Positions 11,126-21,150 of a stretch of 64,000 bases of DNA are shown one piece after another. The notes under the pieces were generated by a model. It made no database searches. It was given only the letters and a program-made list of their open reading frames with translations, and had not been told where the DNA came from. Each line of letters begins with the position of its first letter. Positions within the stretch are counted from its first letter, which is position 1. The DNA comes from Byssochlamys sp. IMV 00236 (taxonomy: Eukaryota; Ascomycota; Eurotiomycetes; Eurotiales; Thermoascaceae), in NCBI GenBank assembly GCA_001931875.2, contig MSJH02000794.1, positions 176,853 to 240,852 on the forward strand, given 5' to 3'. The translations under genes were made by a program, and so were the position numbers.

Positions 11126-11603
11126 GGTAAACGGCCTGTATAACGATCCGAAAAGTCTGCGTATCGAAGACGTAGGCAGTGCAGAAGGCCGTGGTTTCTT
11201 CCCACCGCGAAATGCGCTTTACCTCATGTACTCCTTGTCCAGCTCGATAGACGCCAGTTGCTCAATTCGGAGCCCATGAGGGCATAGGTTAGCTGCCGGG
11301 ACGTGTTCGGGTTCCTGTTCACGATGAAGCCCGCCAGGTCCAGCGGGGCCCATCCCGAGTACGGTGATGAGGTATATGGTGTTCCTGCCGAGTCCGGTCG
11401 CAGTTTGATAATTGCGGCGGCTTCTTGGAAGTCGCCGGCCACATACGCCTTCCGGACGGCGCGGAAGTCAGGCGAGAACGCAACTGCATTGGCAAAGTGG
11501 GTGAAGAAGGGATCAGGCTGCATCCAGTGGTCTGAGTCCACGGTGTCGGTCATGATAATCCAAGAAGGGCAAAGATTGTGGGAAGCGCCAATGGCCACGC
11601 ACA

Positions 11604-12693
11604 GGTTGACCTTCTTGCGGAAGACGGGGCTCGTCCGGTACAGCTCGCTTCCCATGTCCGCGTAGTGGGAACCCTGGCCAGTGAAAGGGGAGGGGGTGTT
11701 GATTTCTTGGTCGAGCTGGTGGCGCGCTGGATCTCGCATCGAGCTTGCAAACAGCCTCTTCTGGCGTTGCAACTGCTAGTGCAAACCCGATGGGGTGATG
11801 CACTTTCCGGGCTGTTGTCGAGCATGCCACGTCTAGGATTCGAGCATTGGGAGGCACGCGGCTTGCTGACGCATATTGGTAAGGTACGATGAGGGCGTCC
11901 TTGCTGAGGTTGTGATGATGTGACTTGATCCAGCGTCGAGTTGTATTTGTATAAGGGACCTGACTAGATGTTTCTTATACTTTTCGATGAGGACGCTTTT
12001 GTTGCTGCCTTAGAGATAATAAGATGTCACAGATTAGCTCAATCGTCTTAGCAAAGAAGCAGCGTGTGTACGGGAGGAAGAGAGGCGGGGAGGACTTGCC
12101 GCCGTATCGAAAGTGTTAATGAGAATTCGTTTCGGTTTGCCATCTAGCGCTTTAAACTCAGTTGACTTGATGGGAATCACAGTGCTGCTATTGTCTTCTC
12201 CCAGGATTTCCAGCACGTAGAGGTTCATGGCGGCCCGGTCTTCGCAAAAAGACCTTTGAAACCGCTTCCATTTCTGCCTTCTCTCCAAACCGAATCCCGT
12301 CCCGTGCATTTCCATATACGAGACAACATTGGGGCCCAGTCGCGCACTCCGGAGCCTTCTTGAAGAGTCGCTCCTTGGCATCAGCGTCGGATGTCGTGAT
12401 GGACGTCGTATTCCAAGAGTAGTTTCTATCCGGCGATACAATGAGCAGCAAGGATATTGGCATTGCGGGCGACGACATCCTCGAGACTTCAAGATGACGG
12501 CGCCACTGAAGTGGGCGCGGCAATACCCGTCGACATCGTCCCGGTACATCTTGCAGTTTCCTGTTTCGGCAACAACACCGGCCTTGCCCTTTAAGATAAA
12601 GGAGTGCGGATCTGACGAGATGGTTTTAGCACCCACAACGGCCGTGTCAACGTCTGTTAACAAAAGACTCGTACAAGCAAGGTAAGTGGTCAA
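11604..12693 (-). pseudogene. Non-reducing polyketide synthase fragment (KS to AT), broken
   Basis: Reading on the minus strand from 12693, the sequence matches the second half of a non-reducing PKS ketosynthase: LACTSLLLTDVDTAVVGA, then TGNCKMYRDDVDGYCRA followed by FSGAVILK. After a frameshift it resumes as NTTSITTSDADAKERLFKK, then YMEMHGTGF with the KS histidine. The KS end (PKRILINTFDTAA) follows, and further along comes FTGQGSHYADMGSELYRTSP, the start of an acyltransferase domain, ending near 11604. The TGNCK/DGYCRA wording is typical of non-reducing PKSs, unlike the reducing PKS at 31.4 kb. Everything upstream (SAT, front of KS) and downstream is absent; sequence from 11600 to 11224 is open but is not AT. 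Confidence 0.82.
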
Positions 12694-13713
12694 CGACGGT
12701 CATGTCAGCCAGCGATCAGAATCGGAGTTTATACCCGATCTCAGCTCCAGGGATTTCAGAAAGGTTGCTTCACCGAGGGATTACACCAGCCCACGACCTC
12801 GTAGGACCCAATTCCCATTGGGGATGTCGTATCAAGCCTAGCAGGATTTCTTCCCTGCACCTACCCGTGTCAGGCAGATGTACATACTTTTGAACCTTGC
12901 TGACTGCATTTTTATTGCTATTTTCCATCCCAGTCTAGGCTCAATGCCCAGAGATAAGCTTACCCAGCCTAGTTGATCGCTTGAAAGCCAAAGTAGGCCT
13001 CCTGGTCACGAGTTAAAACCTTAAACAGGCTGAGGTGTAGCGTGGGAAGCTTGAATATCTTGTAACCAACTCTGGACAGTTAAGCCAATCAATGATGGCT
13101 ACAGAAAACCTGATAAAGCCTCTGTGCAGTGATAGATATCGCCTGTTCTGCAGTATGCTAATGTCACCTGCAAGCATAATGTGCTGAGAAAAGTGAGGTT
13201 CAGGCAAAGTGTAAGGGCTTACACAGCCTTATCGGCCCAGATAAAAATTGTGCTAATGGTCGAAAGAAATCCTCTACAGAAGCTGTAAGTAACGTGCGAT
13301 CGAGGGCGCAGTAAAATTAAAGTTCATCATGTGAGCAGGAATATCCGACGCTTGTTAGAAGCTAATAAGTAGAGTGAAACTAAATAGGTACCTACCTTAG
13401 GTACCTCGGTACCTAGGTAGGTAATATGCGGCTTATGGACCTACTCCAGTGCTGGCAAGGGTGACCCGATAGGCAGGGGAGACCGAGGGTCTCCAACTCC
13501 TGTAAAAGTCTTTGACCACTAGGATTTATGACTTTCAGCCAAGACATCCTGGTTGACAAATCACGAGTCTATATTTTCTGAAATTCACTGCATACACGGT
13601 AGTGTTTGTGGGTATGTTGTGCGATGGACTCTATAGGGGCTTTAGACAAACTAGGAAGCAAAAGCAGTAGGCTGCAATTAGACCTAGGACAAGTATTTGT
13701 ATGGCGGGGATGA
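12694..13713. other. Non-coding stretch between pseudogenes
   Basis: I see no gene. At 13389-13423 there is an almost perfect hairpin (TACCTACCTTAGGTACC against GGTACCTAGGTAGGTA). The rest may be worn remains of the neighbouring pseudogenes. Confidence 0.5.
13389..13423. repeat. Imperfect inverted repeat (hairpin)
   Basis: The left arm TACCTACCTTAGGTACC pairs with the right arm GGTACCTAGGTAGGTA with one unpaired T and a 2-base loop. It lies in non-coding DNA, not next to a gene end, so a role as terminator is not indicated. Confidence 0.6.
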
Positions 13714-14061
13714 TGCTGGTAAACATCAAATAAAGCACAGCTGGCATCCCACACGTCGCAGATGGTGTCAAGCATTTTCGCCCAATCACCTCCCGCCGTT
13801 TCAAGAATTAGGGCCGGCAACTCGGTCAACCGTCACCGTAGCTCCGAAGCCCTCGCTGCTATGCCAGGCAATACGGCAGTGCAAGGCCCAGACGCCGGGA
13901 TTGTTGAGAGGCCATGTGATGGCCATGAACCTGTTCGCCGGCATCGTGGTAGTGTCGCGGCGCGGTGAGTTCTTCAGGTGCCATTCACACGTACTTAGTC
14001 CCGCTCCGGCCCGACTTGCGCTCGGGCTCCGGCCGAGTCTATATATGTACTTACTTACCAT
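13714..14061 (-). pseudogene. C-terminal remnant of a multicopper oxidase (laccase family)
   Basis: On the minus strand the sequence reads LKNSPRRDTTTMPANRFMAI, then PLNNPGVWALHCRIAWHSSEGF, the copper-ligand end of a laccase. The canonical HCHIxWH carries Arg instead of the middle His. A stop comes soon after, and the remaining C-terminal tail (WAKMLDTICDVWDA, the usual end of these enzymes) is in another frame. The upstream two thirds of the gene are missing. In melanin-type and other aromatic polyketide clusters a laccase often accompanies a non-reducing PKS, and a PKS remnant lies 1 kb away on the same strand. Confidence 0.78.
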
Positions 14062-14272
14062 CCCGGCGGAATCGTGGAGACGGTGGAGATAGCGGAGATC
14101 CCGGGCCGATTGGAAGATCCAACCCGCGAAGGAATCTATCCGCAGTAGTCACAACTCAAGGAAGGAGGATAATTAAGAGCCCAAGAATTGCTCTTTAAGG
14201 GCAAGACCAGGTAGTCTTCCGCAGAATGTGCCATCCTTCACAGTCGCTGCCTGGCCCAAAGCAACCCTCACT

Positions 14273-16112
14273 ATGGCATTTGACACAAGCAACATTGAGA
14301 ACCGTCTGTTTATTAACGGCGAGTTTGTTCCCTCGGCCAGCGGAAGGAAATTCCAGCTGGTGAATCCCATCACCAAAGCGGTGACTGTAGATGTCTTCGA
14401 GGCGGGTGTCGATGATGTTGACCGGGCCGTTGCCAGTGCGCGTGATGCTTTCCCGCATTGGTCGGAAACAGATGGTGAGAAATAATCCATAAAAATAGAG
14501 GACCTTTTTATGGGGGACACCTTCTGACAAATGTGCTACTAGCATCGGAGCGCAGATCATTGATGTTGAAGCTGGCAGATTTGATTGATGCTAGCAAAGA
14601 CGAACTCGCTGAACTAGAAGCTCTGTCAATGGGAAAGCCAGTCGCAACCTATCCTGACCAGTGGTTGGCGACAGGAGTACTTCGCTGTACGTGATAAGGG
14701 AAATGGATAAATGGTATCTTCAATTTGCTAATAACTAGAGACAGACTACGCTGGAAAAGCATTTGATATCCATGGCGTTACCAGCTTGAACTCTCAGAAC
14801 CATTTGAATTTCTCCTTACGACAGCCGTACGGCGTGACCGCAGCGATTATCCCTTGGAAGTGAGTCCTGTTGTTCTTTAGTATTCTATAGTCGAATATCA
14901 TGATTGATATCTCTTATACAGTGCCCCTTTGCTCATGCTAGCCCTGAAGGTCGGGCCTGCATTAATAGCTGGGAACACGTTGGTGCTGAAATCGTCAGAG
15001 AAGGCGCCGCTTACATCTCTGGTATTCGCGAGACTATCCAGAGAGGCCGGGTTCCCCGCCGGCGTGCTGAATATTCTTTCGGGCCTGGGAAATCCTTGTG
15101 GCAGTGCACTTGCTTCCCACCAAGATATTCGCAAGATCTCATTTACTGGTAGTCTTCGTACGGGACGGCTGATACAAAAAGCTGCAGCAGAATCCAACCT
15201 CAAGGCCTGCACATTGGAGTTAGGGTAAGTTATATCTTCGGCTTCTCCTTATTGTGCTCTCTCTCACTGTTTTGTATCTGCTCGTGGCTCCACCTAGACC
15301 AATACATGACTTCTGGGATTTAAAGACTCACACTCATGCGTATAGGGGAAAAGGTCCGCTCATTGTCTTTGAAGATGCTGATTTGCAAAAAGCCGCTACT
15401 GCAGCAGCTTTTTCAATTGTGTTCAACTCCGGCCAGATGTGTATGGCATCCTCACGAGTCTACGTACACAAAAATGTCGCTGAGAGGTTTCTTGAAATGT
15501 ACAAAGCCGCAATTCAGCAGGTGGCTGGAAAGGTCGGGAATCCCTTGGACACTACGGTCACCTTCGGACCCCAGGCCGACAAGCAGCAGTACGAACAGCT
15601 TGTCAAATACTTGGAAGGCGGCGCGAGTGGAGAACCGTTGGAGTTTCTGATGGGTGGCGTGCCTCCATCAGCCGGCCAGGGGTATTTCGTGCCACCTACT
15701 GTTATATATAATGCGCCGGAGGATAGTGCCGTGATGAAGAATGAACTGTTCGGGTATGAGAGCCTTTCCTCTCCTTGACATTTGATTTTCATAATGGAGA
15801 ATTGTTGACACTGACCGATCAAATAGAACGGTCGCCTGTGTCAACTCTTTCACGGACGAAGCCGAAGTCGTATCCCGCGCGAACAACACCATCTACGGTC
15901 TTTACGCAAGTGTCTTCACCAATGATTTGAACCGATCAATTAGAATGGCCAAGTACTTAGAAGCCGGCACGGTCGCTGTGAACACATCATCTCCCTACTA
16001 CTGTCATGACCTTCCATTTGGCGGGTATAAGAGCTCCGGAACTGGGAGAGAGCTGGGCCAGGAGGGACTGGAAGCCTGGCTAGAAGTCAAGTCTATATAC
16101 GTGAAGCTTTAA
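14273..16112 (+). CDS. NAD(P)-dependent aldehyde dehydrogenase, 485 aa
   Basis: Oxidises an aldehyde to the acid. Six exons: 14273-14474, 14543-14686, 14745-14859, 14922-15224, 15346-15753 and 15827-16112; all five introns are GT-AG (58-121 bases) and the exons sum to 1458 bases in frame. Motifs: PWNAPLLM near the coenzyme site, the general-base Glu in LELGGKGP, the catalytic Cys in FNSGQMCMASSR, and the C-terminal PFGGYKSSGTGRE. The length is normal and all catalytic residues are present. It most resembles the salicylaldehyde/vanillin dehydrogenase branch, so an aromatic aldehyde is plausible, but that is inference. I start at MAFDTSNIENRL; no earlier in-frame ATG exists. Its promoter overlaps the laccase remnant. 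Confidence 0.95.
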
Positions 16113-16737
16113 AGCCAGAAGATCGAGTCCATCCTAGATTTGAAGATTTGTTATAGCCTAGCTTTTATTAATACCGCGTTCCTGAGACTGTGGAAACTTC
16201 GACTCACGACAGTGACTAATATATAAACCGGGTGGTTCAGACGCGTAGAGGTGATATATTTATTATCTTCTGTGATTTGGACTTGAGATTTAGGTGAAGG
16301 AGAAACCTCGCTGTTGTTATGAGTAATGAAACTGCAAAAAGTGTGTTGGCGAGCGGCACTTGTCTGTACAAAGCGGCATTATTATTGTGTTACGCTTGAG
16401 TCAGAGACATACTGGGCGCTATAATAGGATTAGAGTTAAGGAACTTACAACAACGAGGTTGTAGGTTGACTGCCATTTCTACTAAAATGTGGATTCCAGA
16501 ACATATTTTGCTTTTAGATAAGAGCTTTTACTTCTCCATGGATCTACTATAACAGGTCCGGTCCTAGACGCCTCTACCCTCAGATTCTAGAAGATCGAGA
16601 TAAATGCTTCCACAATAAAGAATTCAGAGGGAGATATAGGCAGCACAAAGAGTAGTCTTTCAGCGCACCGTGATTGAATACGCAATCAAATCTGGCGCTG
16701 TGGTAATGAAATCAATATGAGCTCCTCTGTTTGATTT
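16113..16737. other. Convergent intergenic region
   Basis: It separates the 3' ends of the aldehyde dehydrogenase and the MFS transporter. I see no coding potential. Confidence 0.55.
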
Positions 16738-18288
16738 TTAGACAACTGCAAACAGTCTCCTCTCCTGCGCAATTCTAGCTGCGATGAGGATGACTGTTCC
16801 AACCAGCATACTTACACCACTGTATATTGACAGTGCCAGAAACCCATATCTACCGGCGAGCTCACCACTGATAGGTATTCCAGCTAAACCGCTGCAAGGG
16901 AGAAGTATAGGTTAGCACCACATTAGATACGAAGACAGGGCCGATCCTTACGAGAGCGATGTCGCCGCCATGACGGTTCCAATAGCAGTTCCCATATTGG
17001 AAGATGAGGAGACTTGTGCCACGCATGTCTGCTGTAAGGAAAGAATTGCCTACAGATAATTGTAAGTATCAGAAAGGAAAGCTGGTATGTAGCCTCACTC
17101 ACTCCGGAGCTGAAGCCGTACGCTGCGATGAATACTCCTACCCCTGCTTCGGATAGAGCCTTTGTCCAACATAGTGAAATGATCCCAGAGAACAGGGTAG
17201 CCAATATACAGCAGTTAAAATGACCGTACTTGTCGGCGATGAAGCCCGGGAGAACCCGGCCAAAAAGAGACCCACCGTTCACGATGGAGGTTGTATAGAA
17301 GGCAAAGGTAGATGAGAGGCCCAGGCTGCTTGAGTAGCTGGTGACGAAGAAAATAGGGGTGAACATGCTGAAGTAAACAAAAAAGAAACCAAGGCAGCAG
17401 AGCTGAATTGTAGGACTCTTCAGCGGAGAGAGATCAAACCTGCGTGGCGGGTTCTTCGTCTCGGTCTCGACGCGAGACACGCTTTCATCCGGCGATAATT
17501 GTATATCGGATAGTTGGGAGGTTGACGGAGGCACGAATTTTTCGTGTTGCTTTTGCTCCCTCGGTGGCCGAACACACAAGCACGCCACCAGAAAGATTGG
17601 CAGCATGATGAAACCAACAATGCGCATGGTCCAACCGAAGCCAACATTCGGCTTTTTAAACAGCTCGTGCACTATAATTGGCCAGATGACTCCTCCCAGA
17701 GAGGATCCCGAGATAGTGATGCCCACAGCGGCGGCTCTATGTTGTTTGAAATGTTGACCGATAACGGTGACCGTAGGACAGAGGATCAGTGTCATTGAAA
17801 TACCGAGAAGAATGCCCTGGGCGAGAATGAACTGGTATAGTTCGTTGCAAAGCGAGGTCATCATAATTGAGAAGACGGTGCCAACGGAGCCAATAAAAAA
17901 CATGACCTGCGTTGAAAGACGGTCACGGTTAATACCCAGATAGAAACGTAGATAATGGCTGCAGACAGAAAACCGGGGCGACTGACCTCGGGGCCAAACA
18001 TATCCAAGACAGGTCCTGTAACGATTGAACCGCCGAAGATGAAGAAAATTTCGAGTGCACCAATCCATGAAATAGTTGATTCGGACTGGTTCACCAGCTG
18101 ACTTTCTTTATAGTATTCCTCGAAAACTCCGAATGAATTGGCAAAACCGACAGTGCAGAACAGAGCACCGAAAGCACCGATGATGGTGCGAGTCGCCTCG
18201 TGACTAGACGTCCCGAGGTCAGCAGAAATGAGCGGAGCGAAAGGATATCACACGGGGGAAAGCCTTGAACATACGTGAATTCACTCAT
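16738..18288 (-). CDS. MFS transporter, monocarboxylate-transporter (MCT) type, 428 aa
   Basis: Plasma-membrane carrier of the fungal MCT-like branch of the major facilitator superfamily. Exons are 18288-18275, 18203-17987, 17906-17103, 17049-16952 and 16891-16738, summing to 1287 bases in frame. The first exon codes only four residues plus part of a fifth and was placed by its GTATGT donor and the recovered MCT start (GFANSFGVFEEYYKE). Family blocks include ESTISWIGALEIFFIFGGS, QHFKQHRAAAVGI, a charged central loop, and LSLQQTCVAQVSSSSNMGTA near the end. About 12 membrane helices are predicted by eye. It is transcribed away from the adjacent Zn2Cys6 regulator, which probably controls it; a monocarboxylate substrate would fit the neighbouring aldehyde dehydrogenase. 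Confidence 0.93.
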
Positions 18289-18708
18289 TTTGGGGACAGG
18301 GTGTGTTTAAGGAGCTGTGGTAGGCAACGGTAGCTGGCGTCTATGTCTATGGGTGGGAGAGGGTCCAATTCTCCTGGGAATTATAAACGAGTATTTATAA
18401 TGCAACCCCCCCCCTCCCCGGAGGGAAGAGGACAAATACTGACGTGCTTGCATCAGGACTATCTACTGAACGATACCGAGAATCAAAATAATGGGGTCGG
18501 GCCGCGGAGCGGTAGTGGAGATCGCAATCAGCTCCGCCGCGGAGTCTCCGCGGCGATCGGATCTCCGCGGCGGCTTTTCATCTCCCGCCGCTCCCTCTCC
18601 GCCCGAACGCTGATGGTATATCTAAGATACCCGCACCTCAAGACTCAGCTCTTGGATAAAGTCAAAACTCTCATCAGCTTCTAGGTCCACCGCTCTTCTT
18701 CCCTCAAT
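18289..18708. promoter_or_regulatory. Divergent promoter of MFS transporter and Zn2Cys6 regulator, with four CCGCGG palindromes
   Basis: Between the two divergent start codons lies a GC-rich block with CCGCGG at 18502, 18537, 18548 and 18565, each an inverted CGG pair. Zn2Cys6 proteins bind CGG half-sites, so these are good candidate sites for self-regulation. The block contrasts with the AT-rich flanks. Confidence 0.6.
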
Positions 18709-20909
18709 ATGAAAAGAAAAAGCGAGCTTGAAAACCTGACCAAATTCCAGGACAGCGACACCCGACAATCATCGCGCCAAGAGCCCCTGTCGTGCCAGAA
18801 TTGCCGTTCGAGGAAGATTAAGTGCGACCGACAACGCCCGTGCTTCAACTGCGTTACCCGAGACTTGGCCTGTCTCTATGTGACCAAGTCAAATCATCCG
18901 AATCATGGACAAACGGATGCTCGCGAAGAAAAAGAAACTACCGATTCAGCTGTGGCACGGGATGTCCGATCTTCGACAGCGGCCAGGGATGAGCTGACCA
19001 TGGCCGATTGGCTTGAGAAGATTGTGATGAGTCCTCGGGTCCCAGATGCTCTGCCTTTAGGTTTAAAAGACAAGTTGATTGCCATGCAGCGCGATTGTCA
19101 GAGACTAAACGCATCGACGCCAGGCGGGCCGCGAAATAATGATGGAGACGCCTCCTGGATTGGCTCTAAGCCGGACACAGGCCTAGGTATCGCCAACCTT
19201 GTTGCGCTTCTCCCACCCAAGACCGAAGTCGTCGGCTTGCTCCGCTACTACGTGGACTATATCAATTATCTCTACCACATCATCGTGCCCGATCGAACTG
19301 AGTTGCAGGTGAATCGTATCTACGAATGTATCGACAACGGCTCGCCGGTGAACATGAGCCATATGGCCCTCTTGTTTAGCATTCTTGCTGTAGCGCTATA
19401 TTTTCAACTCCAGAATTCATCCGAGCCTCCCGACCACGTGGAAAAACGTTGTCAGGAGTTTTCATTTCTGGTCGGGGCGTCGCTGATCCAAGCAAACTAC
19501 GTTGCGTATCCTGACATTGAAGGACTTCAAGCAACCATCATTATCGCGCATCATTTTTCGAACATTGATATTGATCCCTCCGTCCGTGGGTTTTTTGTCC
19601 TCGAGGCGATGATCGGACAGGCCAGAAGCCTTTCACTACACTGCACCGACCTACCTCGCTTCAAAGAGGAGAGGCGACATAATAGGCCTGACTGGGTCGT
19701 AGTTGAAATAAAACGAAGACTGTGGTGGCATTTAACTGCTTATGACTGGTATGGACTTTCACTACTATCGGCTAGGCGTCCGTGGCTACTAATCGAATCG
19801 CGAACCCGGGAGGCAGGTTCTTGAGCTTTCTAAGCGGCCCGCAAGAGAGAACATACATCATTCACCCTAGACACATGAATGTTCAACATCCTTCAAATCT
19901 CGATGACGACGAAATAGGCTCAGAAGAGAGTGTTGATGAAAAGCCAAGCTCTGTTCCCACCATAATGTCCTACACCTTGGCGCGCTTGGAACTGGCAGTT
20001 GTGTGCCGCGAGTTTGCCGATGCAACAGTCGATGATCACTTCCAAGGTCTTGAAATAAGCTATGACAAGATCTTACAGCTAGATCGTAAGATTCATGAGG
20101 CCTATCAGAGACTTCCCGAGTTTTTTCTTTTTGATCTGACCAACCGGCAACGCTTTAATAACCTCTATAAACAAAGGCCGACAATTGCTTGGCAGCGTTG
20201 TCTTATCCAACAGGGATACTATTCTAGGCTTTGTCGGCTCCATCGACAGTATTTCATTCGCGGGGCTCGGGATCCCTTGTTGTCCTATTCTCACGTTCTC
20301 TGTCTTGAATCCGCGCGTAAGGTCATTCAGATTAAGCGCATTATGGATGAAGAGGAACCCAGTTTCAAACCGAACAGTTCCGTGGTATGGTCAATTGTAC
20401 ATCATGTATTTATGGCGGCTGTAATCCTCCTCATGGATGTCTGTTTCAACTGGGACGACATCATGGGGGATCGGCGGCGGGAGGAAGTACTCGATGCATG
20501 TCGCATGCTAAGCAAAGCACAACAGTCCTCTTCCGTCGTGCGGGAGGGTATCAGCGCGATGATGGACATTCTGCGAAAACACTGGTATCATGACAAGGAC
20601 AAATCGAGGGCTATTGGATTCCCAGCCTCTGACCAATCTCCATCTGGTCCTGCAATTGCTGCATCTCGAGAAACGGAGGGGCTTCGTGTCCTACCATCCC
20701 ACAAGCCGGGATTCTCTGACATCTGTTTTATAGGAAGCGTTGCTCCTCTGTCCAATCCGGCCAATGCAGTGGCGAATGGTGGGGACAGACAATTAGAAGA
20801 CATCTGGTCCGAATTACTGGACCAGGGCGGAAACTTCGTCTCCGAGCCCCCGGAATGGATGGACCTTCTTACCGAGTTGACCAATGTCGCTGGACCAAGC
20901 AGTAACTAG
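18709..20909 (+). CDS. Zn2Cys6 transcription factor, 710 aa
   Basis: Binuclear zinc cluster regulator. Exons 18709-19748 and 19817-20909 are separated by a 68-base intron; the sum is 2133 bases in frame, and the splice restores RRLWWHLTAYDW followed by FLSFLSGPQERTY. The zinc cluster is near residues 29-55 (CQNCRSRKIKCDRQRPCFNC, then C). The central region carries the fungal transcription-factor domain with the RRLWWHL signature. The basic N-terminus should act as a nuclear signal. It is divergent from the MCT transporter; the CCGCGG cluster between them suggests regulation of both genes. It might also control the aldehyde dehydrogenase next to the transporter. Confidence 0.93.
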
Positions 20910-21150
20910 GTGGCCTGAGTCATGACGAAAAGTTATTCCAGATATGGGTAGTGTTTGCAGTTAAGATGAATGGAATCATGGTCTCGTTTTGATTGTGAAT
21001 ATCTTCCTCCAGGACCCAACATCTATATGACTACATGATGTGGGTATCGTGAACTAATTAGTCTCATCCTGACACCGTGGCGAAGATTTAAAAGTCGCAC
21101 AAACGTCTTGAAGGTGAATCAGAATGTGGTGTATCCAATGCAAAAGAAAC

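Noticed and set aside
11224..11600. Continuation of the AT-fragment frame (about 120 codons) on the minus strand
   Set aside because: After the acyltransferase start the wording no longer matches a PKS; I could not assign it to another family, so I left it out of the pseudogene.
13389..13423. Hairpin considered as a transcription terminator
   Set aside because: No gene ends here, there is no T-run, and fungal polymerase II termination does not use such hairpins.
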